From positions 1-22,817 of the forward strand of contig SMXR01000040.1 of assembly GCA_004356215.1 (NCBI GenBank): a stretch of 22,817 nucleotides of DNA, in the 5' to 3' direction. The notes under the pieces are model-generated. The model was not told the origin of the DNA and made no database searches. It saw nothing but the letters and a program-made list of their open reading frames with translations. The stretch comes from Alphaproteobacteria bacterium. GTDB taxonomy: Bacteria; Pseudomonadota; Alphaproteobacteria; Sphingomonadales; SMXR01. The position numbers were made by a program, and so were the translations under genes. Numbering within the stretch: the first letter of the stretch is position 1; every line of letters begins with the position of its first letter. Below are positions 1 through 8,245 of this stretch, piece after piece.

Positions 1-81
1 GCCCGGGTGAGCGGAAATATTGTCCCGATAAAGGATGGCCAGCAAAAAACCGGCGCCATCATTAACCCCCCGGTTTCCTGA
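1..81 (+). CDS. possible C-terminal end of an unidentified gene entering from the left
   Basis: Frame 1 is open from the window edge for 26 codons and stops at TGA 79-81. The predicted tail begins ARVSGNIVPIKDGQ and ends IINPPVS. About two thirds of its third codon positions are G or C, which fits the coding genes around it, and it would end 13 bases before the convergent ndk stop, a spacing typical of this dense window. I do not recognise the family from so short a piece. It could equally be chance open frame, so this is a tentative call. If real, the ndk terminator lies inside its 3' end. Confidence 0.3.
   Translation, partial: ARVSGNIVPIKDGQQKTGAIINPPVS
44..76 (-). terminator. Rho-independent terminator of ndk
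   Basis: On the minus strand, just past the ndk stop, AAACCGG (76-70) pairs with CCGGTTT (53-47) around a loop of about 16 bases, and the 3' arm runs into six T residues (49-44). Stem, loop and U-tract are in the right order for intrinsic termination of ndk transcripts. The large loop makes it weaker than the rplI terminator. Confidence 0.6.
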
Positions 82-94
82 AAACTCTTTTTTA

Positions 95-517
95 TTAGCC
101 GGTGATTTCACCCTCAGAAAAGAAAAAGGCAATTTCGGTCTTGGCATTGTCCGGGGAATCAGAGCCGTGGACCGAGTTGGCTTCGATGCTTTCGCCAAAG
201 ATTTTGCGGATCGTGCCTGCATTTGCCAAAGCGGGGTCGGTGGCGCCCATCACTTTGCGATTTAACAAAACCGCATCCTCGCCCTCAAGCACCTGGACAA
301 CCACCGGGCCGGAGGTCATGAATGTGACCAAATCATTGTAGAACGGCCGCTCCTTGTGTACCTGGTAAAAATCTTCCGCCCGCTCACGGGAAAGCCTTAT
401 TCTTTTTTGTGCGATGATGCGCAGCCCCGCGTCCTCCAGCAGCGCGTTGACCGCGCCGGTCAGATTGCGCCGGGTGGCGTCGGGTTTAATGATAGATAAG
501 GTACGTTCGCTGGCCAT
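95..517 (-). CDS. ndk: nucleoside diphosphate kinase
   Basis: Transfers the gamma phosphate of ATP to nucleoside diphosphates through a phosphohistidine intermediate, balancing cytoplasmic NTP and dNTP pools. The 140-residue product has the family's normal length. The N-terminus ERTLSIIKPDATRRN is typical, and the active-site segment NSVHGSDSPDNA carries the catalytic histidine at about residue 117, with the conserved E of AKTEIAFFF just after. The start at 517 is preferred because AGGAGT lies 7 bases upstream and the family motif begins at once; a longer in-frame start at 583 would add 22 unrelated residues and swallow the promoter. It lies downstream of pepA and holC on the same strand but has its own promoter and terminator, so it can be expressed alone. 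Family identity is secure. Confidence 0.97.
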   Translation of the reverse strand: MASERTLSIIKPDATRRNLTGAVNALLEDAGLRIIAQKRIRLSRERAEDFYQVHKERPFYNDLVTFMTSGPVVVQVLEGEDAVLLNRKVMGATDPALANAGTIRKIFGESIEANSVHGSDSPDNAKTEIAFFFSEGEITG

Positions 518-554
518 TAAAAGTACTCCTGGTGCCTGGTAAAATGTTGGCTGG

Positions 555-583
555 CTTATAGCTTCGGCGGGGGACTGTGGCAA
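555..583 (-). promoter_or_regulatory. sigma70-type promoter for ndk
   Basis: Read on the minus strand, TTGCCA (583-578) and TATAAG (560-555) are separated by exactly 17 bases, each matching the consensus hexamer at 5 of 6 positions. Transcription would start near 548, giving a leader of about 30 bases that contains the AGGAGT ribosome binding site of ndk. Confidence 0.65.
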
Positions 584-600
584 GTTGGAATTTCAGCGCG

Positions 601-1056
601 CTAGGCTGTGGACTTTTTTACCCAGTTGCCATTTTCAGTCTGGCTCCAGTAGGTCAAATTCGCCCCGGCCTCCTTAAAGCTTTTCCAATGTTCACGGGCG
701 CGCTTTACCTCGCCCGCAATCGCACCATTAAAAACCAGGAAAACGCGTTTGTATTTATCAATATCGCCAATCGGGGCGCCATGAAGGATAAACAAAAAGT
801 CAGCCCCGGCCGGGTTGTCTTCACCATCGGTCAGGTAAACCGGTTGCGCTTCCGGAAAATTTGAATTGGCGGTGCCGTGGGGCAAAAAACTGTCGGGATC
901 ATGGGTCCACAGCGCCAGATCAAAAACCCCGACATCGGCATCGCTGGCAAGGCGAATGACAGCCTTGTTGCCGCCATCGAGGGTCTTTTGCAAAAGCTTT
1001 AACAGTGCGCGCTCAATCGATTGGCGGCCAAGTTGATAGAAACTGATTTCGCTCAT
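601..1056 (-). CDS. holC: DNA polymerase III subunit chi
   Basis: The chi subunit sits in the clamp-loader complex with psi and contacts single-strand binding protein, linking the replicative polymerase to SSB-coated lagging-strand DNA. The 151-residue product shows the HolC pattern: FYQL near the N-terminus, a conserved acidic/aromatic block ALWTHDPDSFLPHGT (residues 48-62), QPVYLTDGEDNPAGADFLF (71-89), and a C-terminal LTYWSQTENGNWVKK. The start at 1056 is chosen because translation from there begins with the family motif; upstream in-frame extension would run back into pepA. It begins 7 bases after the pepA stop with no obvious Shine-Dalgarno, so translational coupling to pepA is likely. 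No psi gene (holD) is visible; alphaproteobacteria generally lack a recognisable one. Confidence 0.94.
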   Translation of the reverse strand: MSEISFYQLGRQSIERALLKLLQKTLDGGNKAVIRLASDADVGVFDLALWTHDPDSFLPHGTANSNFPEAQPVYLTDGEDNPAGADFLFILHGAPIGDIDKYKRVFLVFNGAIAGEVKRAREHWKSFKEAGANLTYWSQTENGNWVKKSTA

Positions 1057-1063
1057 GGCTGGC

Positions 1064-2557
1064 CTAGTTTTCAAAGTTGTCCCGGGTATACCGGTCCAGC
1101 AGGCGCACGCCATACCCGGTTGCGCCCTTGTCCCACAGGCGGCCCGGCCTTAACGTCCAGACCATGCCGGCGACATCGATATGCGCCCACGGAACATCGT
1201 TGGTAAAACGCTGCAAGAATTGTGCCGCGGTGATCGAGCCGGCGTTGGCGCCATCACCCATATTCTTCATATCGGCAATATCGCAGTTGATCAGCTTGTC
1301 GTATTCCTTGGTGAGCGGGAACCGCCACACTTTATCGCCGCTGTCCTGGCCGGCTTTATCAAGGGCCTTGGCGACCTTTTCGTTGTTGCTGAAAAACCCG
1401 GCGTACTGGCCCCGGCCCAGGGCAACAATCATGGCCCCGGTTAAGGTCGCCAGGTTGATCATGGCCTTGGGCTTGAACCGGTCCTGGCAGTACCAAAGAA
1501 TATCAGCCAGAACCACCCGCCCTTCGGCATCGGTGTTCAGCACTTCAATGGTTTGCCCGGATAGGGATGTGAGAACATCCCCGGGCCGGTAGGCCTTGCC
1601 CGAGGGCATGTTTTCCACCAGGCCAACAATTCCTACGACATTCACCTTGGCTTTGCGCCGGGCCAGGGCTTTCATGGTGCCGGTGACAATGCCGGCGCCG
1701 CCCATGTCCCATTTCATTTCTTCCATACCAGGGCCGGGTTTGAGGCTGATGCCGCCGGTATCAAAGGTGACCCCCTTGCCAACGAAAGCAACCGGGGCAA
1801 CGCCCTTTTTGCCGCCATTCCATTTCATGATGGCGACATGGGATTCGCGGGCACTGCCCTGCCCCACCGCCAGCAGCGCGCCCATGCCAATTTTTTCCAA
1901 CTCTTTTTCGCCGAGAATTTCAACTTCGACACCATCGGCTTCCAGGGTTTTTATGCGTTCAACAAAACTTGCCGGGTAAATGACGTTGGCCGGTTCTGAA
2001 ATCAAATCGCGGGTCATGAAAACACCATCGATGACCAAGTCCATTTCAGCATAACGTTTTTCAATCCCGGCCTCTGGAGACACAATCCTGGCCTCCTCCA
2101 GCCGTGCTTTTTTATGCTCCGGCTGCTTGGTCAGGTATTTTGAAAAATGATAGGATCGAAGCCTGAGGCCGGCGGCAAGGTGGGCGCCAAAAACCTCAAG
2201 GTCAATCGGGCTGCCTTCAACCTCATCAAACGGGATCGTGACGGTTTTTTCACCTGACCGCAAAAGTTTGGCGGCAATGAGTGCCCCGGTATCTTCGGCA
2301 GAAAGTGCCGTGACCTTCTTTAATGCGCCGAGCCCGAAAACCACAATGCGCGAAAATCCCAACCCACTCGGCGCCAGAATTTCCACAACTTGACCTGCTT
2401 TCCCGCTAAAATCAGACCCCTTGAAGGCTTTTTCCAGAGCGCCGCCGCTGGCTTTATTGTAGTGGCTGGCTTGCGGTCCCAGCTTGCCGCCCTCAAGGGC
2501 AAACAAGGCCAAGGCGCCGCTTTCTTCCGTAACCGTCGGGCTAAAGGTGATGTTCAT
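1064..2557 (-). CDS. pepA: leucyl aminopeptidase (M17 family)
   Basis: Cytoplasmic dinuclear-metal aminopeptidase that releases N-terminal residues from peptides; relatives in enterobacteria also bind DNA. The product has 497 residues, normal for the family. The variable N-terminal domain spans about 1-170. The catalytic domain holds the metal and active-site residues in VGKGVTFDTGGISLKPG (K261, D266, K273), MKWDMGGAG (D284) and the signature NTDAEGRVVLADIL (341-354; D343, E345, R347). The start at 2557 is supported by GAGAGG about 7 bases upstream. It is divergent from lptD and is followed within 7 bases by holC, so the two form an operon. In many alphaproteobacteria lptF and lptG separate pepA from lptD; they are absent here. 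Identity is secure; a DNA-binding role cannot be judged. Confidence 0.97.
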   Translation of the reverse strand: MNITFSPTVTEESGALALFALEGGKLGPQASHYNKASGGALEKAFKGSDFSGKAGQVVEILAPSGLGFSRIVVFGLGALKKVTALSAEDTGALIAAKLLRSGEKTVTIPFDEVEGSPIDLEVFGAHLAAGLRLRSYHFSKYLTKQPEHKKARLEEARIVSPEAGIEKRYAEMDLVIDGVFMTRDLISEPANVIYPASFVERIKTLEADGVEVEILGEKELEKIGMGALLAVGQGSARESHVAIMKWNGGKKGVAPVAFVGKGVTFDTGGISLKPGPGMEEMKWDMGGAGIVTGTMKALARRKAKVNVVGIVGLVENMPSGKAYRPGDVLTSLSGQTIEVLNTDAEGRVVLADILWYCQDRFKPKAMINLATLTGAMIVALGRGQYAGFFSNNEKVAKALDKAGQDSGDKVWRFPLTKEYDKLINCDIADMKNMGDGANAGSITAAQFLQRFTNDVPWAHIDVAGMVWTLRPGRLWDKGATGYGVRLLDRYTRDNFEN

Positions 2558-2613
2558 AGTGAGCCTCTCAAAAATTAGGAAAATCAGGAAAATACTGTTC
2601 GCTTCACCCTGTT

Positions 2614-2642
2614 TCTATAGCGCCCGGGGGCGCGTCTGCAAA
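2614..2642 (-). promoter_or_regulatory. candidate pepA promoter with a palindrome in its spacer
   Basis: On the minus strand TTTGCA (2642-2637) and TATAGA (2619-2614) are 17 bases apart, each 4 of 6 matches to sigma70 consensus. The spacer contains a perfect G+C-rich inverted repeat, GCGCCC-GG-GGGCGC (2620-2633), which could be an operator or a chance palindrome. Transcription would start near 2607, about 50 bases before the pepA start codon. Confidence 0.35.
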
Positions 2643-2792
2643 GGGCCTTCTTGGGGGCGCCGGGTTTTTCCATAAAATCGCCAATTTTTTTATTTATTTG
2701 TTCCCTGCAACCTGTTTAATAATCAGCACGCACATTTAAGGGTTTTTCCCTGATTTGGTGCCTGAGAATTATTACTAGGCAATCGAGACCCT

Positions 2793-4970
2793 ATGTCGCA
2801 AAAAAGAAATTCCACCCGTTTGCTCTTCGGCCTTTTGGCCGGGTTGTATCTTGCCGGAAACTCACAGGATGCCTGGGCCCAGGATGAGGATGACCAAGGC
2901 CTTCTGTTTTCCGCTGAAGAAGTTGTTTTTAATCAAAAAACCCGGGAAGTAACCATTACCGGCCATGTCGAACTATCACACGCCGGCTATGTGCTTCAGG
3001 CCGATCAGGTGATTTACAATGAAATTACCGGGATTGTTCACGCCTTTGGCAATGTAAAGTTAACCGACCCGAATGGCACCACGCTTTACCTTGATGAGGC
3101 GGAACTGGATGATCAACTGCGCGACGGCATGATCCAAAACCTGCGGTTGGTATTTTCAGACGGCTCGCGGCTTGCCGCCCGTGATGGTGAACGCGTTGAT
3201 GGCAACAAAACCATTCTCAATTACGGGGTCTTCACCCCCTGTGAGATTTGTGATGATCACCCGGGCCGGCCGCCTACCTGGCAGGTGCGGGCGGTACGGG
3301 TTACCCATGACCAGGAAAAGAAACGAATTTATTACAAGAATGCCACCCTGGAAATTTTTGGGGTACCGGTGGCCTATCTCCCCTATTTATCACACCCGGA
3401 TCCGAGTGTGGCCCGGGCCAGCGGCTTGCTGACACCCGAAATTAATTTCAAACGGGAACTTGGCGTGATTCTTCAAATTCCCTATCATTTTGTTTTATCG
3501 CCATCGAGTGACGCCACCCTGACGCCCATTATAACCACCAAGGAAGGCCTGGTTTTGGCTGGTGAATACCGCCGCCACTTGGGTTTTGGCCTGATTTCTA
3601 CCGAAGGCAGTATTACCTATGTAAAAGAACGTGATGACGATAATATGGAAACCGGAAAGCGTGAGTTCCGTGGCCACTTTTTTGCAAATGGCAGTTTTCA
3701 GCACTCCGGTAATGTCCGCACCAAAGTCCAGTTCCAAGTCACCAGCGACGATACCTACCTCAGGCGCTACAACTTTTCCCAAGTCGATACCCTTAAAAGT
3801 GAATATTTAACCGAAGCCTTTAAAGGCCGCTCGTACCTGGCGCTGCAATCGCTTTGGTTTCAAGGCCTTATGGTTGAAGACGTCGCCGGCCTGACCGGGT
3901 TTGCCTTGCCCCTGATCCGGCTCAACCATGTCGGCAATCCAGATGGCATCGGTGGCGTGTTGCGGGTAAATTTTAATGGCCTTGCACTGTTCCGTACCCA
4001 TGGGGAGGACACCCAACGGCTGTCTTTGAGCAGTTCGTATGAAGTGCCCTATACAACGCCGATGGGTCAGGTGCTCAAGGTTGGCGTTCATATTAGAGGT
4101 GACGTTTATAATATTCGTGATGCTGACCGCCCCGATTCAGAGTTTTATGGGGGCGAAAATGGCACCTATGCCCGGATTCTTCCAATGGTGACCGCAAGCA
4201 TGGAATGGCCCTTTATCAAAACTGGTGGCGGCGTCCAGCAAATCATCACACCTGTGATAAACTTTATCGCAGCCCCCAACGGCGGCAATCCCGTGGGTCT
4301 TTCCAACGATGACGACCGTACATTTGAACTTACCGATACCAATATCCTCAGCCCTGACCGGCTTCCCGGGCTTGACCAGTGGGAAGGCGGCATCCGTTTC
4401 AATTACGGCCTGAAATGGCTATTGATATCAAAGCCTCTGAATATTGAAGTGTTCGTCGGGGAAAGTTACCGGTTTGAAATTGCCGGGGATAATGCTGAAG
4501 ATGTTTTCTTTTCCGAAGGGTCGGGACTTTCCGGGCATGCCTCCGACATTGTCACCAGTTTTATAGTAACTTTTCTGGATGCGTTTCGCATTTCAAACAA
4601 GCTGCGCATTGACAAGGACAGTTTTACCATCAGGCGCAATGAAATTGATGCGGCGCTTTACATCAAAAATGCCAGGATAAGCGTGGGCTATTACAAACTT
4701 AACCGCGGCCGCCAGATGGAAGAACTGGAAGACGGGGAAGAAATCCGCGTCCACGGCAGTTTCAAGATTACTGGAAACTGGCAAGTGTTTGGTGATTTCA
4801 CGCGGAATTTAGCCGCCGGCGGCGGCGCCATCAGCCAGGGCGCCGGGGTTATGTACGAAGATGATTGTGTTGAATTCAGCCTGTCGTGGCGCAAAAGCTT
4901 TACCAGCGATCGCGATATTGTGCCAGGCGATTCTATCCATTTTAGGATTAGTTTGAAACACCTTGGCTAG
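2793..4970 (+). CDS. lptD: LPS assembly outer-membrane protein LptD
   Basis: LptD is the outer-membrane translocon that inserts lipopolysaccharide into the outer leaflet. The 725-residue product has a signal peptide with cleavage predicted after AWA (residue 29), a periplasmic OstA/LptA-like beta-jellyroll (about 35-145: FSAEEVVFNQKTREVTITGH, LQADQVIYNE, AFGNVKL), and a C-terminal beta-barrel domain of alternating aromatic strands from about 200 to the final SLKHLG. Motifs FTPCEICDDHPGRPPTWQV and VPVAYLPYLSHPDP are characteristic. Cysteines visible at the diagnostic places are C150, C153 and C692, so a long-range disulfide between the N-domain and barrel is possible. It heads the plus-strand run lptD-surA-pdxA-rsmA. 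The start at 2793 leads directly into the signal peptide; a GAG-containing weak ribosome site precedes it. Confidence 0.95.
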   Translation: MSQKRNSTRLLFGLLAGLYLAGNSQDAWAQDEDDQGLLFSAEEVVFNQKTREVTITGHVELSHAGYVLQADQVIYNEITGIVHAFGNVKLTDPNGTTLYLDEAELDDQLRDGMIQNLRLVFSDGSRLAARDGERVDGNKTILNYGVFTPCEICDDHPGRPPTWQVRAVRVTHDQEKKRIYYKNATLEIFGVPVAYLPYLSHPDPSVARASGLLTPEINFKRELGVILQIPYHFVLSPSSDATLTPIITTKEGLVLAGEYRRHLGFGLISTEGSITYVKERDDDNMETGKREFRGHFFANGSFQHSGNVRTKVQFQVTSDDTYLRRYNFSQVDTLKSEYLTEAFKGRSYLALQSLWFQGLMVEDVAGLTGFALPLIRLNHVGNPDGIGGVLRVNFNGLALFRTHGEDTQRLSLSSSYEVPYTTPMGQVLKVGVHIRGDVYNIRDADRPDSEFYGGENGTYARILPMVTASMEWPFIKTGGGVQQIITPVINFIAAPNGGNPVGLSNDDDRTFELTDTNILSPDRLPGLDQWEGGIRFNYGLKWLLISKPLNIEVFVGESYRFEIAGDNAEDVFFSEGSGLSGHASDIVTSFIVTFLDAFRISNKLRIDKDSFTIRRNEIDAALYIKNARISVGYYKLNRGRQMEELEDGEEIRVHGSFKITGNWQVFGDFTRNLAAGGGAISQGAGVMYEDDCVEFSLSWRKSFTSDRDIVPGDSIHFRISLKHLG

Positions 4971-5112
4971 GTTACGTCTGATAAACAGGTTTTGTTTACA
5001 AGACATGGCCTTTGGCCTTTAAAATTCCATAATCTTGGCTTATAAAGCCGTATCCAAATGGCGTTGAAGTGTCTTTAGGATTAATTGAGAGTGCTAAGCG
5101 GAGCAAACAAAG

Positions 5113-6414
5113 ATGAAATTTATCCTAAAGGGGCACATTTTAACCTTACGGGTCGGTGTGATCGTTTGCTTGGCGTTTGTTTTATCGGCAATTCCATTAG
5201 GGAATTTTGCCGGCAGCCAGCAAGTTATCCAGAAAATTGAGGCCCTGGTAAATGATGAAGTTATTTCCGCTTATGATGTTGGTCAACGAATTGGCCTGGT
5301 GCTTCTGGCCACAGGACAGAAGATAGAAAACCAGAATCAATTGAAGCAACTCCGCGATCAGGTGTTAGAGGACCTGGTTAATGAATTTTTGCAAAATCAG
5401 GAAGCCCGGCAATTTGAAGTCCCGGTTCAGGAGGAAGAAGTCAGGCAAGCCTTTGCCCGGGTCGCCGAGGGGTATAATCGCACACCGGAAACCTTTACCG
5501 CGCTTTTAGCTGAATATGGGTCTTCTCCACAGGCCATGATCAATCAGATTCGAACGGAATTTGCGTGGCAAAACCTGGTCAATGGCCGCTATGGGACGCA
5601 AGCCCAGGCCACCGATGAAGAAATTGACAAGGTTTTAGAAGATATGCAGGCTAATGTCGGCCGCACCGAATATCAAATTTCTGAAATTTTCCTGATTGTT
5701 AATAATCCGGCAGAGGAAGCCCGGGTGGCCGCAGCGGCCCAACAGATCAGGGACCGTATCCAGAGTTTTGCCCAGTTTCCCAATATCGCCCGGCAATTCT
5801 CACAATCCACCAGCGCGGCCCAGGGCGGTAATGTTGGCTGGGTCTCGGAGGGACAGTTTTCGGATGAAATTATAGAAGCGGTTAGCAAAATGGATCTTTT
5901 GGAGATTTCCCAACCAATCAGGACGGCTGGTGGTTTTTATATTGTTGGATACACAGATCGCCGTAAAATTTTGACCAATGATCCTTTGGACGAGCTTCTA
6001 GACCTGAGGCAAATCGGGCATTTTTTTACGGAAGATACCACTGAGGAAACAGCCCTGGCCTGGTATGATGTGGCGGTGGTTGAAACCGAGAGGGTGACCA
6101 CGTGTGATCAATTCTTTGCATTGGCGGAAAATTTGGATGATGTGTCATACCGTGATCTGGGCGAGGTAGCCTTGAAACAGTTAAATCCGGAATTGCGGAA
6201 GATTCTTGAGGGATTGGAAACCGGCCATCCAACAGCGCTTTTAAACACACCAGAGGGATTTGTCATTTTTGTTTCGTGCGGCCGGCGCATGCCAGTACCG
6301 AGACTTCCCAGCCCCGGCGAGATTCAGCAGCAGATCGAAAATCGACGGCTGGTCATGATTGCCCGGCGCTACCTGCGTGACCTCAGGCGTGATGCCATCA
6401 TCGATTACAAGTAA
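5113..6414 (+). CDS. surA: periplasmic chaperone / peptidyl-prolyl isomerase SurA
   Basis: SurA escorts unfolded outer-membrane proteins, LptD among them, across the periplasm. The 433-residue product begins with a hydrophobic signal segment (about 10-30), then the chaperone N-domain (VIQKIEALVNDEVISAYDVG, 38-57). A recognisable parvulin PPIase domain follows at about 185-283 (YQISEIFLIV, SQSTSAAQGGNVGWVSEGQF, GGFYIVGYTDRR). A second C-terminal parvulin-like segment (about 295-392, ending FVIFVSCGRR) is degenerate, as is usual in this class. GGAG lies 9 bases before the ATG. It follows lptD after 142 bases without an obvious terminator and is followed by pdxA after 17, so cotranscription with pdxA is likely. 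Confidence 0.92.
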   Translation: MKFILKGHILTLRVGVIVCLAFVLSAIPLGNFAGSQQVIQKIEALVNDEVISAYDVGQRIGLVLLATGQKIENQNQLKQLRDQVLEDLVNEFLQNQEARQFEVPVQEEEVRQAFARVAEGYNRTPETFTALLAEYGSSPQAMINQIRTEFAWQNLVNGRYGTQAQATDEEIDKVLEDMQANVGRTEYQISEIFLIVNNPAEEARVAAAAQQIRDRIQSFAQFPNIARQFSQSTSAAQGGNVGWVSEGQFSDEIIEAVSKMDLLEISQPIRTAGGFYIVGYTDRRKILTNDPLDELLDLRQIGHFFTEDTTEETALAWYDVAVVETERVTTCDQFFALAENLDDVSYRDLGEVALKQLNPELRKILEGLETGHPTALLNTPEGFVIFVSCGRRMPVPRLPSPGEIQQQIENRRLVMIARRYLRDLRRDAIIDYK

Positions 6415-6431
6415 ATTGACATTATCCTTTT

Positions 6432-7382
6432 ATGGGGAAACCTGAAAACACCAAGTTACCAATAGCCATTACAATGGGCGAGCCGGCCGGGATCGGACCC
6501 CGTCTGGTGGCCGCGGCGTGGGCACAAAAGAAAGAAAGAAATATCCCGCGCTTCACCTTTTTTGGAGCTCCAGAGGTTTTCAAGGCCCATGGGTTGGATA
6601 TTCCAGATGGAGGGGATTTTTCAACATATCCTGTTGCTTTAAAAAGCCCGGTGGTTGCCGGCACTCCCGATGCACGAAATGCCGCCTCTATACTAAAGTC
6701 AATTGAAACAGCTGTTCGGGCCGTTGAAAAAGGCGAAGCCCTGGCGGTTGTCACCTGTCCCATTCATAAAAAATCTTTGCTGGATGCCGGGTTTAAACAC
6801 GCCGGTCACACCAATTTTCTCGGGGAATTAACCGGGGCAACTCCGGTAATGATGCTGGCCAATGAAGACTTAAAAGTTATTCCAATAACCGCTCACGTGG
6901 CACTGAAAAATGTCTCTAAACTACTAACCAAAAAGCTGATCATCACGACCGCGAAAATAGTTGCAAAGGACCTGGTAGAACGGTTTGGAATTGCCAACCC
7001 CAGGATGGCCTTTACCGGGCTTAACCCCCACGCCGGGGAAGAGGGCGCACTCGGTTCGGAAGAAATCCAGACCATTATCCCGGCAATCAAGGAGCTTCAG
7101 GAGATGGGCTATCAAGCCCAAGGCCCCTTCCCCGCTGATACCGCGTTTACCCCGGCCATGCGCATGAAGTATGATGTGTTTCTTGCCATGACCCATGATC
7201 AGGCGTTAATCCCGGTCAAAACCCTGGATTCCCGGAAAGCCGTTAATATTACGCTCGGCCTTCCCATTATCCGCACCTCGCCCGCCCACGGCACCGCTTT
7301 TGATCTGATCAGGGAAGGCCGAACCCCGGATCCGGAAAGCTTTATCCAGGCCCTTTTATGGGCCGAAAGGCTGGCGCAATGA
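6432..7382 (+). CDS. pdxA: 4-hydroxythreonine-4-phosphate dehydrogenase
   Basis: Oxidises 4-phosphohydroxy-L-threonine with NAD in the DXP-dependent pyridoxal 5'-phosphate pathway, giving the amino ketone used by PdxJ. The 316-residue product contains ITMGEPAGIGPR (13-24), TCPIHKKSLLDAG (108-120), GHTNFLGELTG (125-135), NPHAGEEGALG (198-208), MTHDQALIPVK (253-263) and SPAHGTAFD (283-291). H155, H200 and H255 fall where E. coli PdxA has its metal ligands H166, H211 and H266 (constant offset of 11). The first motif ends in R where most relatives have an acidic residue. There is no clear Shine-Dalgarno at the 6432 start. Its stop overlaps the rsmA start as ATGA, so the two are translationally coupled. 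Confidence 0.95.
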   Translation: MGKPENTKLPIAITMGEPAGIGPRLVAAAWAQKKERNIPRFTFFGAPEVFKAHGLDIPDGGDFSTYPVALKSPVVAGTPDARNAASILKSIETAVRAVEKGEALAVVTCPIHKKSLLDAGFKHAGHTNFLGELTGATPVMMLANEDLKVIPITAHVALKNVSKLLTKKLIITTAKIVAKDLVERFGIANPRMAFTGLNPHAGEEGALGSEEIQTIIPAIKELQEMGYQAQGPFPADTAFTPAMRMKYDVFLAMTHDQALIPVKTLDSRKAVNITLGLPIIRTSPAHGTAFDLIREGRTPDPESFIQALLWAERLAQ

Positions 7383-8245
7383 TTTCCAACCCAAACCCTG
7401 GTGACCCCCTGCCCCCGTTGCGCGAGGTGATCAAGGCCTGCGGCCTTCACGCCAAAAAAAGCCTGGGTCAGAATTTTCTTCTCGATTTAAATATCACCCG
7501 CAAAATTGCCCGCGCGGTTCCAGGTTTGGCGAAAGCTCATGTTATTGAAATCGGTCCTGGTCCCGGTGGCCTGACCCGGGGTTTGCTGTTGGAAGGGGCC
7601 GCCCGGGTGACTTCGCTTGAAAAGGATCACCGCTGCCGGCCTGCGCTTGAAGATATTGCCGAAGCCTATCCCGGGCGGTTTAGATTCCAGATCGGGGATG
7701 CCCTTAGCATCAATGAAAATTCCTTTCTTGAAGACAATAGCCATCCGGTACATATCGCCGCAAACCTGCCCTATAATATTGCCACCCCGTTATTGGTGAA
7801 ATGGCTGGGCCTGGAACCATGGCCGCCTTTTTGGGAAAGCCTTACGGTGATGTTGCAAAAGGAAGTGGCGCTGCGCCTGGTGGCCGAGGCTAGCACCAAG
7901 GCCTATGGCCGCCTTTCGGTGTTGGCGCAGTGGCGTTCAACCCCTAAGATTCTGTTTCATGTTCCCCCCGAAGCCTTTACCCCGAAACCCAAGGTTACCT
8001 CCTCGGTGATGCAAATTATCCCGCGCCTGCCCAAACCTGACGGCTTGCTGAGCGGGGATATCTCCGGCTTTACCAAAGTCCTTTTTGGCCAGCGGCGCAA
8101 AACGCTCAGGAATGTTTTGAAACCCCTGGGTGATCAGGTGGCAGAGGTTTTAAAGGATCAAAACATTGACCCGGGCTTAAGACCTGAAAATTTAACAATC
8201 GATGAAATTGTGGCTTTGGCGAACGCCTTTAAAAAATCAAGTTAG
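7379..8245 (+). CDS. rsmA: 16S rRNA dimethyladenosine transferase (A1518/A1519)
   Basis: RsmA (KsgA) dimethylates two adjacent adenosines in helix 45 of 16S rRNA late in 30S assembly, using S-adenosylmethionine. The 288-residue product has KKSLGQNFL (26-34), the SAM-binding loop EIGPGPGGLT (57-66), an acidic E81 after motif II, the catalytic NLPYNIATPLL (129-139) and C-terminal FGQRRKTLRNVL (236-247). The start at 7379 overlaps the pdxA stop by four bases (ATGA); an upstream in-frame ATG at 7358 would only add seven residues encoded inside pdxA. Its stop codon overlaps that of the convergent gmk, with no terminator visible. Identity is secure. Confidence 0.95.
   Translation: MISNPNPGDPLPPLREVIKACGLHAKKSLGQNFLLDLNITRKIARAVPGLAKAHVIEIGPGPGGLTRGLLLEGAARVTSLEKDHRCRPALEDIAEAYPGRFRFQIGDALSINENSFLEDNSHPVHIAANLPYNIATPLLVKWLGLEPWPPFWESLTVMLQKEVALRLVAEASTKAYGRLSVLAQWRSTPKILFHVPPEAFTPKPKVTSSVMQIIPRLPKPDGLLSGDISGFTKVLFGQRRKTLRNVLKPLGDQVAEVLKDQNIDPGLRPENLTIDEIVALANAFKKSS

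Noticed and set aside
95..583. Longer ndk frame starting at 583
   Set aside because: The extra 22 residues match no family sequence and overlap the promoter; the start at 517 has AGGAGT and begins with the family motif.
5037..5049. GGCTT-ATA-AAGCC hairpin between lptD and surA as a terminator
   Set aside because: The stem is short and no T run follows.
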